From: DRWZ01 sp964601505
Lineage (GTDB): Bacteria > Calescibacteriota > Calescibacteriia > Calescibacteriales > Calescibacteriaceae
DNA: 33,602 nt
Direction of reading: 5' to 3'
Assembly (NCBI GenBank): GCA_964601505.1
Contig: CAZRNR010000019.1
Coordinates: forward strand, 1-33,602
The notes below the pieces were generated by a model, which saw only the letters and a program-made list of their open reading frames with translations, ran no database searches and was not told where the DNA came from. This document shows, one piece after another, positions 24,644 to 32,142 of the stretch (positions are counted from its first letter, which is position 1; each line of letters opens with the position of its first letter). The translations under genes and the position numbers were made by a program.

Positions 24644-25140
24644 TTAGTCCCGAAGTATTTTTCCGATTTCTCGAATACTCTCCTCTTTGTTTATAGATCT
24701 CTTTATTTCCCTGAGCTCACCCATATCCTTCACACCTTCCAGAATCTCCATCAAATATCCTCCCTACTCAAAACTTTTCTATATATCTATCTCAATCCCC
24801 TCCTTCAAACTCTTATCTATTCTTTCCTCAAGCTCCTCCCAAATCAATTCTTTATACCTTCATTGAGCCCTCCTTATACCTGTCCTTGTCAAGTCTACCT
24901 TCATTACCTCTCCCATCTTCCTCTCCAACTCCTTATCTCTCCCCCGCCAAAATCGATAGTATGTATATCTTATTCACTAACTCCATTAACCTCTGCCTTG
25001 ACGAAAATCTATAACTCAATCATCTTCTGAAAGGTTTTTCTCATATCCGATTCCATGCTCAAGATCGCAAGAGTATTATATTTTGATACTTTGTTTTCTC
25101 GAAACTCCCTAAAAGATACCTTGTTTATGAAATTGAATTT
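24644..25140 (-). pseudogene. Decayed Rpn-type recombination-promoting nuclease / DUF4351-like gene
   Basis: Translating the minus strand by eye gives a coherent but broken protein. KYNTLAILSMESDMRKTFQK (from about 25083) runs to a TAG. A shifted frame gives RQRLMELVNKIYILSILAGE and then TAA. After another shift, DKELERKMGEVMKVDLTRTG continues through an in-frame TGA and two TAGs to KEGIEIDI and MEILEGVKDMGELREIKRSI, ending IGKILRD. This order (VLSMES block, coiled region, KEGIEI, then the 'FG..ge.i..ie.le.L..i...i....sl.ei' tail) matches the C-terminal half of Rpn/YhgA-type PD-(D/E)xK proteins. Two frameshifts and at least three internal stops show that it is dead, and the N-terminal nuclease part is missing. 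The tail also resembles the partial gene at 33423-33602. Confidence 0.5.
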
Positions 25141-25299
25141 ATCTTAAGTAATAAACCATTATATAATCTAAACAATTTTTACAATAGATCTTTTCCTGGG
25201 CAAAATACTATGTGAAATATCGAAGTGACATAAAATCCAATCAAAACACAAAAAGAAAAATTTATATAAAATTTTTCTTAGAATTTTAAAATATATAAT

Positions 25300-25668
25300 A
25301 TGACAAAAATTGATGAAAAGAAGGAAGCGAGAATTCCTGAAGAGCAAATAGAAGAATTGAAGAAAAAGATTCTTGAGGGGATAAAGCAAAAAGAAGATCA
25401 AGGGAAAAAAGATAAATCAATAAAGGTTGAAAGCAAGACGCCTCTTTTTATACGAATAACAAGAAATCCTGATCAATCAAAGTTTTATCTATCAATCGGT
25501 CCAAAAGGGGGGCACCCTGTATATAACAAAGTGATCTTTGATTCATCTGAAAAACTGAAGGAATTTGTTGAAGATCTTAAAGATTTTATCAAAGAAAGAG
25601 AAGATATACTGATAGCAATAGATAGGCTTAATGAAAGTTCAGGAAAAAAACACGGAGATACGGTCTAA
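25300..25668 (+). CDS. Small orphan protein with basic linker and compact C-terminal domain
   Basis: This is a 122-aa soluble protein that I cannot name. The first ~45 residues are charged and helical (EEQIEELKKKILEGIKQKEDQ). Residues about 47-105 form a compact domain with strands (TPLFIRITRNPDQSKFYLSIGPKGG) and a closing helix (SEKLKEFVEDLKDFIKER); this strand-strand-helix pattern is reminiscent of small single-stranded-nucleic-acid-binding folds (PC4/Pur-like), but no signature residues confirm it. It begins just after the decayed Rpn-type gene and is followed by a second orphan after 24 bases. No Shine-Dalgarno site is visible; the ATG directly follows TATAAT, which cannot act as its own -10. 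Confidence 0.6.
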   Translation: MTKIDEKKEARIPEEQIEELKKKILEGIKQKEDQGKKDKSIKVESKTPLFIRITRNPDQSKFYLSIGPKGGHPVYNKVIFDSSEKLKEFVEDLKDFIKEREDILIAIDRLNESSGKKHGDTV

Positions 25669-25692
25669 GGAATTTTTTTAAAATTCCCATAT

Positions 25693-26076
25693 ATGCTGAA
25701 ATTCTTCTTTTCAATAATAACTTTAGCACTAGCAATACTTATACTCTCAAGGATAATAAATGTTAAAGTTTCCGATTCCGGAATATGCCTATACCTAAAA
25801 GATGAAATAAAGGAAAGCGTGTTCCAAAGCAGAGCTAAAGAAGCAATAATAAACAGGGATAGAGAAAATACAGAAAAAGAAAGATACCAAAATGCAGAAA
25901 AAAACATATACAAAAACACACAAAAAATCGAAATTAGAACAAATACGATAAAACAAAAAATAGAAGGCGACGATATAAATAACAAAACAGATAAACAAGC
26001 AAAATCTAATAAAATAAATAGCGAATCAGAAGATCCTATAGAAGAAATAATCAAAAAGAAATTTCAAGAAAAGTAA
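25693..26076 (+). CDS. Small orphan membrane-anchored protein with charged tail
   Basis: A 127-aa protein with one N-terminal membrane segment (LKFFFSIITLALAILILSRII, residues 2-22). A short strand-like part follows (VKVSDSGICLYLK), then a long, highly charged, low-complexity tail full of Lys, Glu, Asn and Asp that is probably disordered or coiled. I recognise no family. It lies 24 bases after the 122-aa orphan and on the same strand, so the two are likely an operon. TAAAAT at 25679-25684 is eight bases before the ATG, which could allow a nearly leaderless internal transcript. Its 3' end overlaps by 13 bases a minus-strand open frame ending at 26064. Confidence 0.55.
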   Translation: MLKFFFSIITLALAILILSRIINVKVSDSGICLYLKDEIKESVFQSRAKEAIINRDRENTEKERYQNAEKNIYKNTQKIEIRTNTIKQKIEGDDINNKTDKQAKSNKINSESEDPIEEIIKKKFQEK

Positions 26077-26255
26077 AGCGACACAGAAATTATAGATATA
26101 TCATCAGGAATTATCCTTTGATCTCCAGAATCTCTCCCAAATCTAAATGTATCAGAAAATTTAGCCAAATCCTTATAAGAAGTTGGATATCGGAAAACAA
26201 TACAAAATACCAAAGAAATTTCCGTTCTTTTGAAATTCCCGGTAAAACAAACCAT
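26064..26255 (-). CDS. Possible small protein or remnant with beta-strand-like C-terminus
   Basis: A 63-codon minus-strand frame begins MVCFTGNFKR and ends DDISIISVSLYFS. Alternating hydrophobic and polar residues, many aromatics, and an end in an aromatic-rich strand recall the last strands of an outer-membrane beta-barrel. It occupies the gap between the small orphan and the HAD-TrmI gene, where the plus strand looks non-coding. It may be a fragment of a lost gene. There is no supporting neighbour or ribosome site. Confidence 0.2.
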   Translation of the reverse strand: MVCFTGNFKRTEISLVFCIVFRYPTSYKDLAKFSDTFRFGRDSGDQRIIPDDISIISVSLYFS

Positions 26256-26273
26256 ATATACTTCAATTCCATC

Positions 26274-27731
26274 GTGATTAAAGATATACAAGCGATATTT
26301 TTTGACTTTGATGGTACAATAGCTGATACTGAAGAAATACATTTCAAATCATTCAACAGAGTTCTTGAAAAATTCGGATTAGAGATAAGCTGGCAAGAAT
26401 ATCTTGAAAAATATTTGGCATATACAGATCAGGAATTCTTTAAAAAGATATCTGAAGAGAAGAAAATAGAGATAGACATAAATGAAGCTTGCAAACTAAA
26501 ACAGGAATATACAAGAGAAGACTTAAAACATGCAAAACCTCTTCCTGGAGTTATTGAAGCTATAAAATACTTCAAGAAAAAATATCCACTGTGCATAGTT
26601 TCTGGTGCACTGAAAGAAGAAATTGAATTCATCCTAAAAAACTTTGGAATACTTGATATGTTTGAAGAGATAGTCTCAGGAGATGATTATGACGAAGGCA
26701 AACCATCTCCAAAACCTTTTGAAATAGCTATTGAAAAGATGAAGAAATTAGGATACAAAATAAACAATGAACTATGTGTAGCATTTGAAGATTCAGGTTA
26801 TGGAATCATATCGGCGAAAAAGACGGGACTTCTTGCGGTCGGAATTACAACATTCTACAGTCAAGAGAAACTAAAGGAATCTGGTGCTGATATAGTTATA
26901 AACTCATTAATAGGACCGGAGGAGATAGAGGAAAAAATAAAAAGCCTACTCAAAACCAGAATTCTTGAGGGAGATAAAGTCCTTCTTGTTTCACACAAAA
27001 AGAACAAAACATTCCTAATAACTGCTGACAAAAAGAACGATATCCATACACATCTTGGAATTATAAAGGGCATTCAGGTAGTCGGGAACTACTACGGGAG
27101 AAAAATTCTTTCCTCAAAAGGTGAATCTTTTTACTTACTTGAACCAACACTTGAAGATAGGATCAAAAAAATAGAAAGGAAGAGCGCAATAATATATTCC
27201 AAAGATAGCTCTATTATGATCTTTCTATCGGGAATATCATCTGGAAGTAGGGTAATAGAGACTGGATGTGGTTCTGGAGGAATGACACTCGCTTTGGCTC
27301 ACTTCATAAAACCAACAGGTAAGGTCTTTGTATATGAGATAAGAGATGATTTTATAGAGCTAACTAAAAGAAATCTTGAAAAAAACAACTTATTAGAATA
27401 CGTGGAGTTCAAAAAAAGAGATATCTACAAAGAAGAGTTTGATGAAAGGGATATAGACGCGGTTTTCATAGATCTTCCCGAACCCTGGCACTGCATAAGA
27501 GCTGCGTGGAAATCTCTCAAGCCATCTGGTGTTCTTATATCTGTATCTCCAACTGTCAATCAAACCGAAATATTTTGCGAACTTTTGAGAGCTAATGGGT
27601 TCATTCTTGTAGATACATTTGAAGTCCTCCTGAGAAGGTTTCTATCAAGAGAAGGAAAATCCCGACCGTATGAAGATATGATAGGACATACGGCATATAT
27701 ATCTATTGGTCGAAAGGTGTTAGATCGTTAA
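26274..27731 (+). CDS. Fusion of a HAD-superfamily phosphatase (N) with a TrmI-type tRNA (adenine-N1)-methyltransferase (C)
   Basis: This is one uninterrupted frame of about 485 aa. Residues 1-225 are a subfamily IA HAD hydrolase of the beta-phosphoglucomutase/phosphatase kind: nucleophile motif FFDFDGTIADT (Asp11, Asp13), IVSGA motif, Lys in EGKPSPKPF, and acidic motif CVAFEDSGYG. Residues from about 229 match TrmI, which makes m1A58 in tRNA: a small N-terminal barrel (RILEGDKVLLVSHKKNKTFL), motif I ETGCGSGGMT at 329-338, acidic VYEIRDDF, and catalytic-region IDLPEPW at 399-405, ending GHTAYISIGRK. No in-frame ATG, GTG or TTG lies at the junction, so the halves are made together. I take GTG 26274 because the 52 codons back to TTG 26118 do not look like protein. 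It is convergent with rsmI, with a four-base overlap. Confidence 0.82.
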   Translation: MIKDIQAIFFDFDGTIADTEEIHFKSFNRVLEKFGLEISWQEYLEKYLAYTDQEFFKKISEEKKIEIDINEACKLKQEYTREDLKHAKPLPGVIEAIKYFKKKYPLCIVSGALKEEIEFILKNFGILDMFEEIVSGDDYDEGKPSPKPFEIAIEKMKKLGYKINNELCVAFEDSGYGIISAKKTGLLAVGITTFYSQEKLKESGADIVINSLIGPEEIEEKIKSLLKTRILEGDKVLLVSHKKNKTFLITADKKNDIHTHLGIIKGIQVVGNYYGRKILSSKGESFYLLEPTLEDRIKKIERKSAIIYSKDSSIMIFLSGISSGSRVIETGCGSGGMTLALAHFIKPTGKVFVYEIRDDFIELTKRNLEKNNLLEYVEFKKRDIYKEEFDERDIDAVFIDLPEPWHCIRAAWKSLKPSGVLISVSPTVNQTEIFCELLRANGFILVDTFEVLLRRFLSREGKSRPYEDMIGHTAYISIGRKVLDR

Positions 27732-28393
27732 TTTGGAGATAAGATGAAGGTTATTTCTCCCTTTATACTCCTGCTGCGGAGTTCTTGAATGACATCAGAA
27801 ATCCGACCTCTTATAAATTCTTCAAACATCTTGGTCATCTCACGAGCCAGAAAAACTTTGTAATTTTGACCGAAGATTTCCATCACATCTTCCAGAGTTG
27901 AAATAATCCTATGAGGTGATTCATAGAAAACTAAGAGCGGAGAAAAAGGGAGATGTTCTAATCCCTCTTTTAATTTCCTAAGAAAGTTTTTTCTTCCCTT
28001 CCTTGGTATAAAACCAAGAAATATGAATCTTGAAGTATCAAAGCCACATACAGATAGCGCGCTTGCTAAAGCAGATGGTCCCGGTATAGGAACTACCTTA
28101 ATACCATTTTCAAAGCACGCTCTGACGATTTTTGAGCCAGGATCAGATATTGCAGGTGTCCCAGCAGAGACAATAATAGCTCCATCTTTATCTCTTAAAT
28201 ACTCCAAAACTTCATCTGAAACCTTATCAATTGAAATGATTTTTTCCGGCTTAGCCCCGATGTAATTTATAAGCTTTAAACTGACACTTATTTGCTCGCA
28301 TATAATTATACTCACTCCTCTTAAAACTTCTCTTGCTCTCTCTGTGATGTCTTTGAGATTACCTATTGGTGTTGCAACAACATAAAGAGCCAT
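27728..28393 (-). CDS. rsmI: RsmI-like 16S rRNA (cytidine-1402-2'-O)-methyltransferase, divergent
   Basis: This tetrapyrrole-methylase-fold enzyme is recognised by LYVVATPIGNLKDITERAREVL at the start, PIPGPSALASALSVCGF, FLGFIPRKGR, FYESPHRI, LAREMTKMFEEFIRG and KGEITFILSP. RsmI methylates the 2'-OH of C1402 in 16S rRNA at the decoding centre. Two near-invariant motifs are altered: the usual AEDTR reads CEQIS, and VSDAGTP reads IVSAGTP, losing the Asp. The HNE motif is also not evident (SIDKVSDE). At 221 aa it lacks the C-terminal extension of longer members. Activity or substrate may therefore differ. It overlaps the HAD-TrmI fusion tail to tail by four bases, placing two RNA-modification genes side by side. 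Confidence 0.87.
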   Translation of the reverse strand: MALYVVATPIGNLKDITERAREVLRGVSIIICEQISVSLKLINYIGAKPEKIISIDKVSDEVLEYLRDKDGAIIVSAGTPAISDPGSKIVRACFENGIKVVPIPGPSALASALSVCGFDTSRFIFLGFIPRKGRKNFLRKLKEGLEHLPFSPLLVFYESPHRIISTLEDVMEIFGQNYKVFLAREMTKMFEEFIRGRISDVIQELRSRSIKGEITFILSPN

Positions 28394-28627
28394 ATCTCAA
28401 AAAATTTTTCTTATACTAATTTGAAGTTCAATAATAACTGCAAATTCGGAGAATTGAAAAATAAAACTCATATCTTATGTTTGTTAATCAATAAATTCGG
28501 ACATGAAGAAATCACAAAATCTCAAAGGTTAATATAGCCAATCTACCAGCTCATATACCGATTTTTACATAAGATCTTGGGATCATCATTATATTGATTA
28601 CCAATATATTCCTTTATCTTGCATCTG

Positions 28628-30064
28628 ATGATAAGAAATGATTTAAAGATCATAGCCACAATAACAGCTCTTGGTTTTGTACTAAGATTTACCTTCTTTC
28701 TTGCTTATATATTACCGGATCCTAAAAGATCTTTTTACACAATAGACTCATACACATACGAGTTTCCGGCAATAAACCTTCTACAGAAGCGGAGGTATAT
28801 AAACGACTGCCCACGACCCGTACATATCCCAAATCAAAAATGCATCCCATCAGAAGAACCTGAAATATACAGGCCCCCAGTATATCCCATATTCATCGCA
28901 TCGCACTATGCGATTTTTGGAGAGAAAAGAGAAAGCGTGATAGCTACTCAGAATATTATAGATTCCCTGAAGATACCACTGATATATGCAATATCAAGGA
29001 ACCTAAGATTTACTGGTATATATTCATTTATTCCATCTTTGCTATACGCTGTTTCTCCTTCGGCAATATTGTTTTCCCAAACTTTTATGACAGAAGCACT
29101 CCAAGGTTTCCTTCTCCTTGCTATAATATATATCATTTCATCGGGTCTATCCATTAAAAAATCTGCATTATCTGGCTTTCTAACTGGAATATTATCCCTC
29201 CTACATCCCTTGTGGTTTTTCTTTTCACTGATTTTACCTTTCGCTATATATATATTCTCACCATCAAAAAAGATCAAAAATCTCCTCGTATGTGGCTTGG
29301 TTTTCCTAACAACAATCTCACCGTGGATAGTAAGAAACTACCTTATATGGAAAATCATAATATTTAGACCCGGAGGTGATGTTTTCTTATGTGAAATAAG
29401 AGAAAAAATGTATAAAAATCAATGGATAAAACTTGAACCGCAAAAATTTGATCCAGATGTCCTCAACAGAGCATCAAAAAAGTTCGGGTGGGGAATAAAA
29501 TTTGATGGAAATACGGAATATCCATTTGATCTAACAAAAAGAACACAGATAGCGCAAATATGCCGAAATGACATATTAAAAAAGATCTGGAAGTACCCCA
29601 TAGAACTTCACATAGGAGGATTCATAAGAAGTTTTATTCCAATCGGGATAGCCCAGCTATACTATATGACAACAGGTAATATACTTCCATCTCATGAAGA
29701 AATAACGCGCTATATAATTCCTAATATCCTTGAAGGTAAAATAAAAGAATCTATAGAAAACATAAAGGAAAAGAGATTAAATCTTTTGAGTGAAAAACTC
29801 TGGTTATTTTACATACTATCTTGGTTCATCAGAATTTTTACATTTGTCCTATCTTTAATAACCATTATCAAACCCAAAAAGATTACATTTCTTTTGATCT
29901 TTATCTTTTTTTATGGTACATTCATATTAAGCACATTTGAGTCAGGGCAATCAAGAAGGTCCTACACGGTTGAACCAATTTTGTCTATACTTTGTTCTTA
30001 CGGTCTTTTTACTCTGATGAATCTACATCAGCGTAATATTTTCCGCCAAAAAGAAGAGAAATAG
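28628..30064 (+). CDS. GT-C superfamily membrane glycosyltransferase (PMT_2/ArnT-like)
   Basis: An integral membrane protein of about 478 aa with roughly 10 hydrophobic segments. After the first helix an extracytoplasmic loop carries an acidic motif (YTIDSYTYEF) and the characteristic RPPVYPIFIA, as in PMT_2-type enzymes that use polyprenyl-phosphate sugars. A charged extracytoplasmic domain lies near residues 245-365, and hydrophobic segments close the protein, with basic residues at the end. The acceptor (lipid or protein) is unknown. I use ATG 28628; a TTG three codons upstream is possible. It is convergent with the acyl-CoA dehydrogenase-like gene, with a 56-base overlap of coding ends. 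Confidence 0.8.
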   Translation: MIRNDLKIIATITALGFVLRFTFFLAYILPDPKRSFYTIDSYTYEFPAINLLQKRRYINDCPRPVHIPNQKCIPSEEPEIYRPPVYPIFIASHYAIFGEKRESVIATQNIIDSLKIPLIYAISRNLRFTGIYSFIPSLLYAVSPSAILFSQTFMTEALQGFLLLAIIYIISSGLSIKKSALSGFLTGILSLLHPLWFFFSLILPFAIYIFSPSKKIKNLLVCGLVFLTTISPWIVRNYLIWKIIIFRPGGDVFLCEIREKMYKNQWIKLEPQKFDPDVLNRASKKFGWGIKFDGNTEYPFDLTKRTQIAQICRNDILKKIWKYPIELHIGGFIRSFIPIGIAQLYYMTTGNILPSHEEITRYIIPNILEGKIKESIENIKEKRLNLLSEKLWLFYILSWFIRIFTFVLSLITIIKPKKITFLLIFIFFYGTFILSTFESGQSRRSYTVEPILSILCSYGLFTLMNLHQRNIFRQKEEK

Positions 30065-31025
30065 CTTTAGCTTCTCTCATCCATTTTTCTACAGGGTGAT
30101 CTTTGACAAAGCCGTGACCGCCAAGGATTTGCACTCCCCAAACTGTAAATTCTTCCGATAACTCTGAAACAAAAGAAAAGCAATCTGCACAAACTCTTGC
30201 AAAATCTTCCTGAGCAGTATCAAGAGACCACGCTGCTTTCAATGTATAAGCCTCTGCTGCAGAGACAGATATAGAAAAATCAGATAGTATAAAAGCTAAC
30301 CCCTGATGATGCGCTATCTTCTTCCCAAAAGCTTCCCTCTCCATAGCATAACCCGAGGCGTATTCAAAAGAGGCTCTAAGAAGACCAGATAGAATCGCGG
30401 AAAGATAAATCCTCAAAACACTTATAAATCTCTTATAATCAATCTTGAAACGCAAGGATGGTATGGAATCTTCAAGATAAATCTCATTCACCCCAACCGC
30501 ATCAAGTGCCAAAGCTTTCTTTGGCTGAACAACAAATCTGTCAAAAATGAAAAGCTCATTACCTTTTATGAGTGCAAATTTTCTTACATCTCTTCCTAAA
30601 ACCGTCCAAGCCTTGCCAGAAAATCTTCCATCTTGGGAAGAGATATTTCCGTCAAAGTCAATATATATTCCCCAGGGTGATTTCAAAACTTCATCTTTCA
30701 TTTTTAGCTTTTCATCTTTACTTGCTCCGATGCATTGTATCAGATGGAGATTTATAGATGGCAGCTCAAGGAATAATGTTGTAGCGGCGCATCCCCACGC
30801 CATATTTTGCAACGCTAAAGTTTTCCTAAAAATGTGATATCCATATCCACCAAGCTCCTCTGATATATCTGCCAAGTCCAAACCAAATTCCTGATATTTA
30901 TCTCTTATCTCCTGAATAACCCCCTCCTTTTCAGACCGTCTACTATGCTCCCTCAAAAACCTTCCAAACTCCTCGGTCATCTCCTTTATCATTCTTTCTT
31001 CATCAGATAACTCAAAACTTATCAT
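30009..31025 (-). CDS. Acyl-CoA dehydrogenase-like flavoprotein with atypical C-terminus
   Basis: The fold of an FAD-dependent acyl-CoA dehydrogenase is clear: the N-terminal helical domain (LSDEERMIKEMTEEFGRFLRE, GLDLADISEELGG), and the C-terminal helices with YAMEREAFGKKIAHHQGLAF and GVQILGGHGFVKDHPVEKWMREAKAI. It is short (338 against about 380 aa). The middle domain lacks the usual TEP.aGSD flavin motif. After REAKAI the normal IYEGTSEIQ segment, which carries the catalytic Glu in many members, is replaced by SLLFGGKYYADVD and the protein stops. It may therefore work differently or be non-catalytic. A GGGAGG site at 31035-31040 overlaps the end of the upstream dehydrogenase gene, so the two are coupled. 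The last 56 bases overlap the glycosyltransferase gene on the other strand. Confidence 0.8.
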   Translation of the reverse strand: MISFELSDEERMIKEMTEEFGRFLREHSRRSEKEGVIQEIRDKYQEFGLDLADISEELGGYGYHIFRKTLALQNMAWGCAATTLFLELPSINLHLIQCIGASKDEKLKMKDEVLKSPWGIYIDFDGNISSQDGRFSGKAWTVLGRDVRKFALIKGNELFIFDRFVVQPKKALALDAVGVNEIYLEDSIPSLRFKIDYKRFISVLRIYLSAILSGLLRASFEYASGYAMEREAFGKKIAHHQGLAFILSDFSISVSAAEAYTLKAAWSLDTAQEDFARVCADCFSFVSELSEEFTVWGVQILGGHGFVKDHPVEKWMREAKAISLLFGGKYYADVDSSE

Positions 31026-31029
31026 ACTA

Positions 31030-32130
31030 TTAATCCTCCCTTATTTTAATTTGGACTCTTGGATATCTCTTCTCAAGGGCTGCAATCATAGCCTGATTTA
31101 TCTCCTCAAAGCGAAAAAATCCGAAGATTTTATCAAAAGGTATCTTATCCTTATTTCTAAGGATAAAGTTCTGCGCTAAAACTATAGTATGGGGGTCGTA
31201 CAAGGAAACACCCTTTATAGTTATGTTTTCACCTATCCATACAGAAGGATCAGCATCAAACTTTTGCTTTGGATTTATAGCACCCATAACGAGATATTTT
31301 CCTCCTCTTCTTATATATTTCATCCCTTCCCTTATAGCAAGTGGAGTTCCGGCAAGTTCTACAACAACATCAGCTCCCCCTCCTGTCAGTTCCTTTACTC
31401 TTGAGATTCTTTCCCTAAAATCTCCATCAAGATTTATAGTATGATCAGCTCCAAACTCTTTTGCAAGGGCTAACCTATTTTCAACAGAATCAACCGCCAC
31501 AACCTTAGAAGCTCCCATATCCTTTGAGACAGCAATAGCAAGCAACCCAAGTCCCCCGGCTCCCTGAACAACAACAGTATCCCCATAATCAACTCCGATC
31601 TGCCTGAGACCAAATATAACTTGTGAAAGGGCACAGTTTATAAGAGCTGCATATGTAATAGAGAAGTCATCAGGCAAGACATAAAAACTCTGTCCTTCCC
31701 TTAAAACATAAAAATCTGCGAAAGCTCCAACAAAGTAAGGAGGCTTATCCGCTTCCCTCAGAACAGAAAGGAGAGACTTGAAACAGGCGTAGTATTTCCC
31801 TCTCGAACACAAATGACAGCTCCCACAGCTTTTATAATAAACCGGAGATACCAGAGAACCCTCATAAACAGGATTACCTAAACTGTCTGTCTTGACACCT
31901 TTGCCGAGTTTATAAACTCTGCCCACAAATTCATGTCCAAGAACAATTGGATAGAACAACCCCCCGAAAGCAGAAAAAGCCTCACCCTTAAACATATGTA
32001 TATCTGAGCCACATATATTTGCTCTTACGCACTGAACAATCACCTCACCATGTTGTGGGTCTGGTATTTCATATTCTCTTATATCAAGAGGTTTCCCGAT
32101 CTCATAAAACACTGAAACTCTGCCCTTCAT
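31030..32130 (-). CDS. Zinc-binding medium-chain alcohol dehydrogenase (MDR family)
   Basis: A 366-aa zinc alcohol/polyol-type dehydrogenase. Catalytic zinc ligands are Cys40 (ICGSD), His66 and Glu67 (GHEFVG). The structural zinc site is complete with Cys102, Cys105, Cys108 and Cys116. The cofactor loop GAGGLG lies at 190-195, and Asp214 at the end of the next strand (VVAVDS) favours NAD over NADP. The length is normal. It starts 12 bases after the flavin oxidoreductase stop, with a perfect AAGGAGGT ribosome site between them (32135-32142), and its own 3' end carries the site for the next gene. The substrate is an alcohol or aldehyde, not identifiable from sequence; a sugar or amino alcohol is also possible. 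Confidence 0.92.
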   Translation of the reverse strand: MKGRVSVFYEIGKPLDIREYEIPDPQHGEVIVQCVRANICGSDIHMFKGEAFSAFGGLFYPIVLGHEFVGRVYKLGKGVKTDSLGNPVYEGSLVSPVYYKSCGSCHLCSRGKYYACFKSLLSVLREADKPPYFVGAFADFYVLREGQSFYVLPDDFSITYAALINCALSQVIFGLRQIGVDYGDTVVVQGAGGLGLLAIAVSKDMGASKVVAVDSVENRLALAKEFGADHTINLDGDFRERISRVKELTGGGADVVVELAGTPLAIREGMKYIRRGGKYLVMGAINPKQKFDADPSVWIGENITIKGVSLYDPHTIVLAQNFILRNKDKIPFDKIFGFFRFEEINQAMIAALEKRYPRVQIKIRED

Positions 32131-32134
32131 ATCT

Positions 32135-32142
32135 ACCTCCTT
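32135..32142 (-). promoter_or_regulatory. Strong ribosome binding site for the zinc dehydrogenase
   Basis: AAGGAGGT on the minus strand lies four bases before ATG 32130, filling the gap after the upstream stop. It is the best Shine-Dalgarno site in the window and marks tight operon coupling. Confidence 0.7.

Noticed and set aside
24614..25030. 138-codon plus-strand open frame
   Set aside because: Its residues (Leu, Ser, Pro, Tyr-rich with no domain) are the antisense shadow of the Lys/Glu-rich decayed gene on the minus strand, which makes far better sense as protein.
26118..26273. N-terminal extension of the HAD-TrmI fusion from TTG 26118
   Set aside because: The extra 52 codons are not HAD-like, and the HAD domain starts properly just after GTG 26274.
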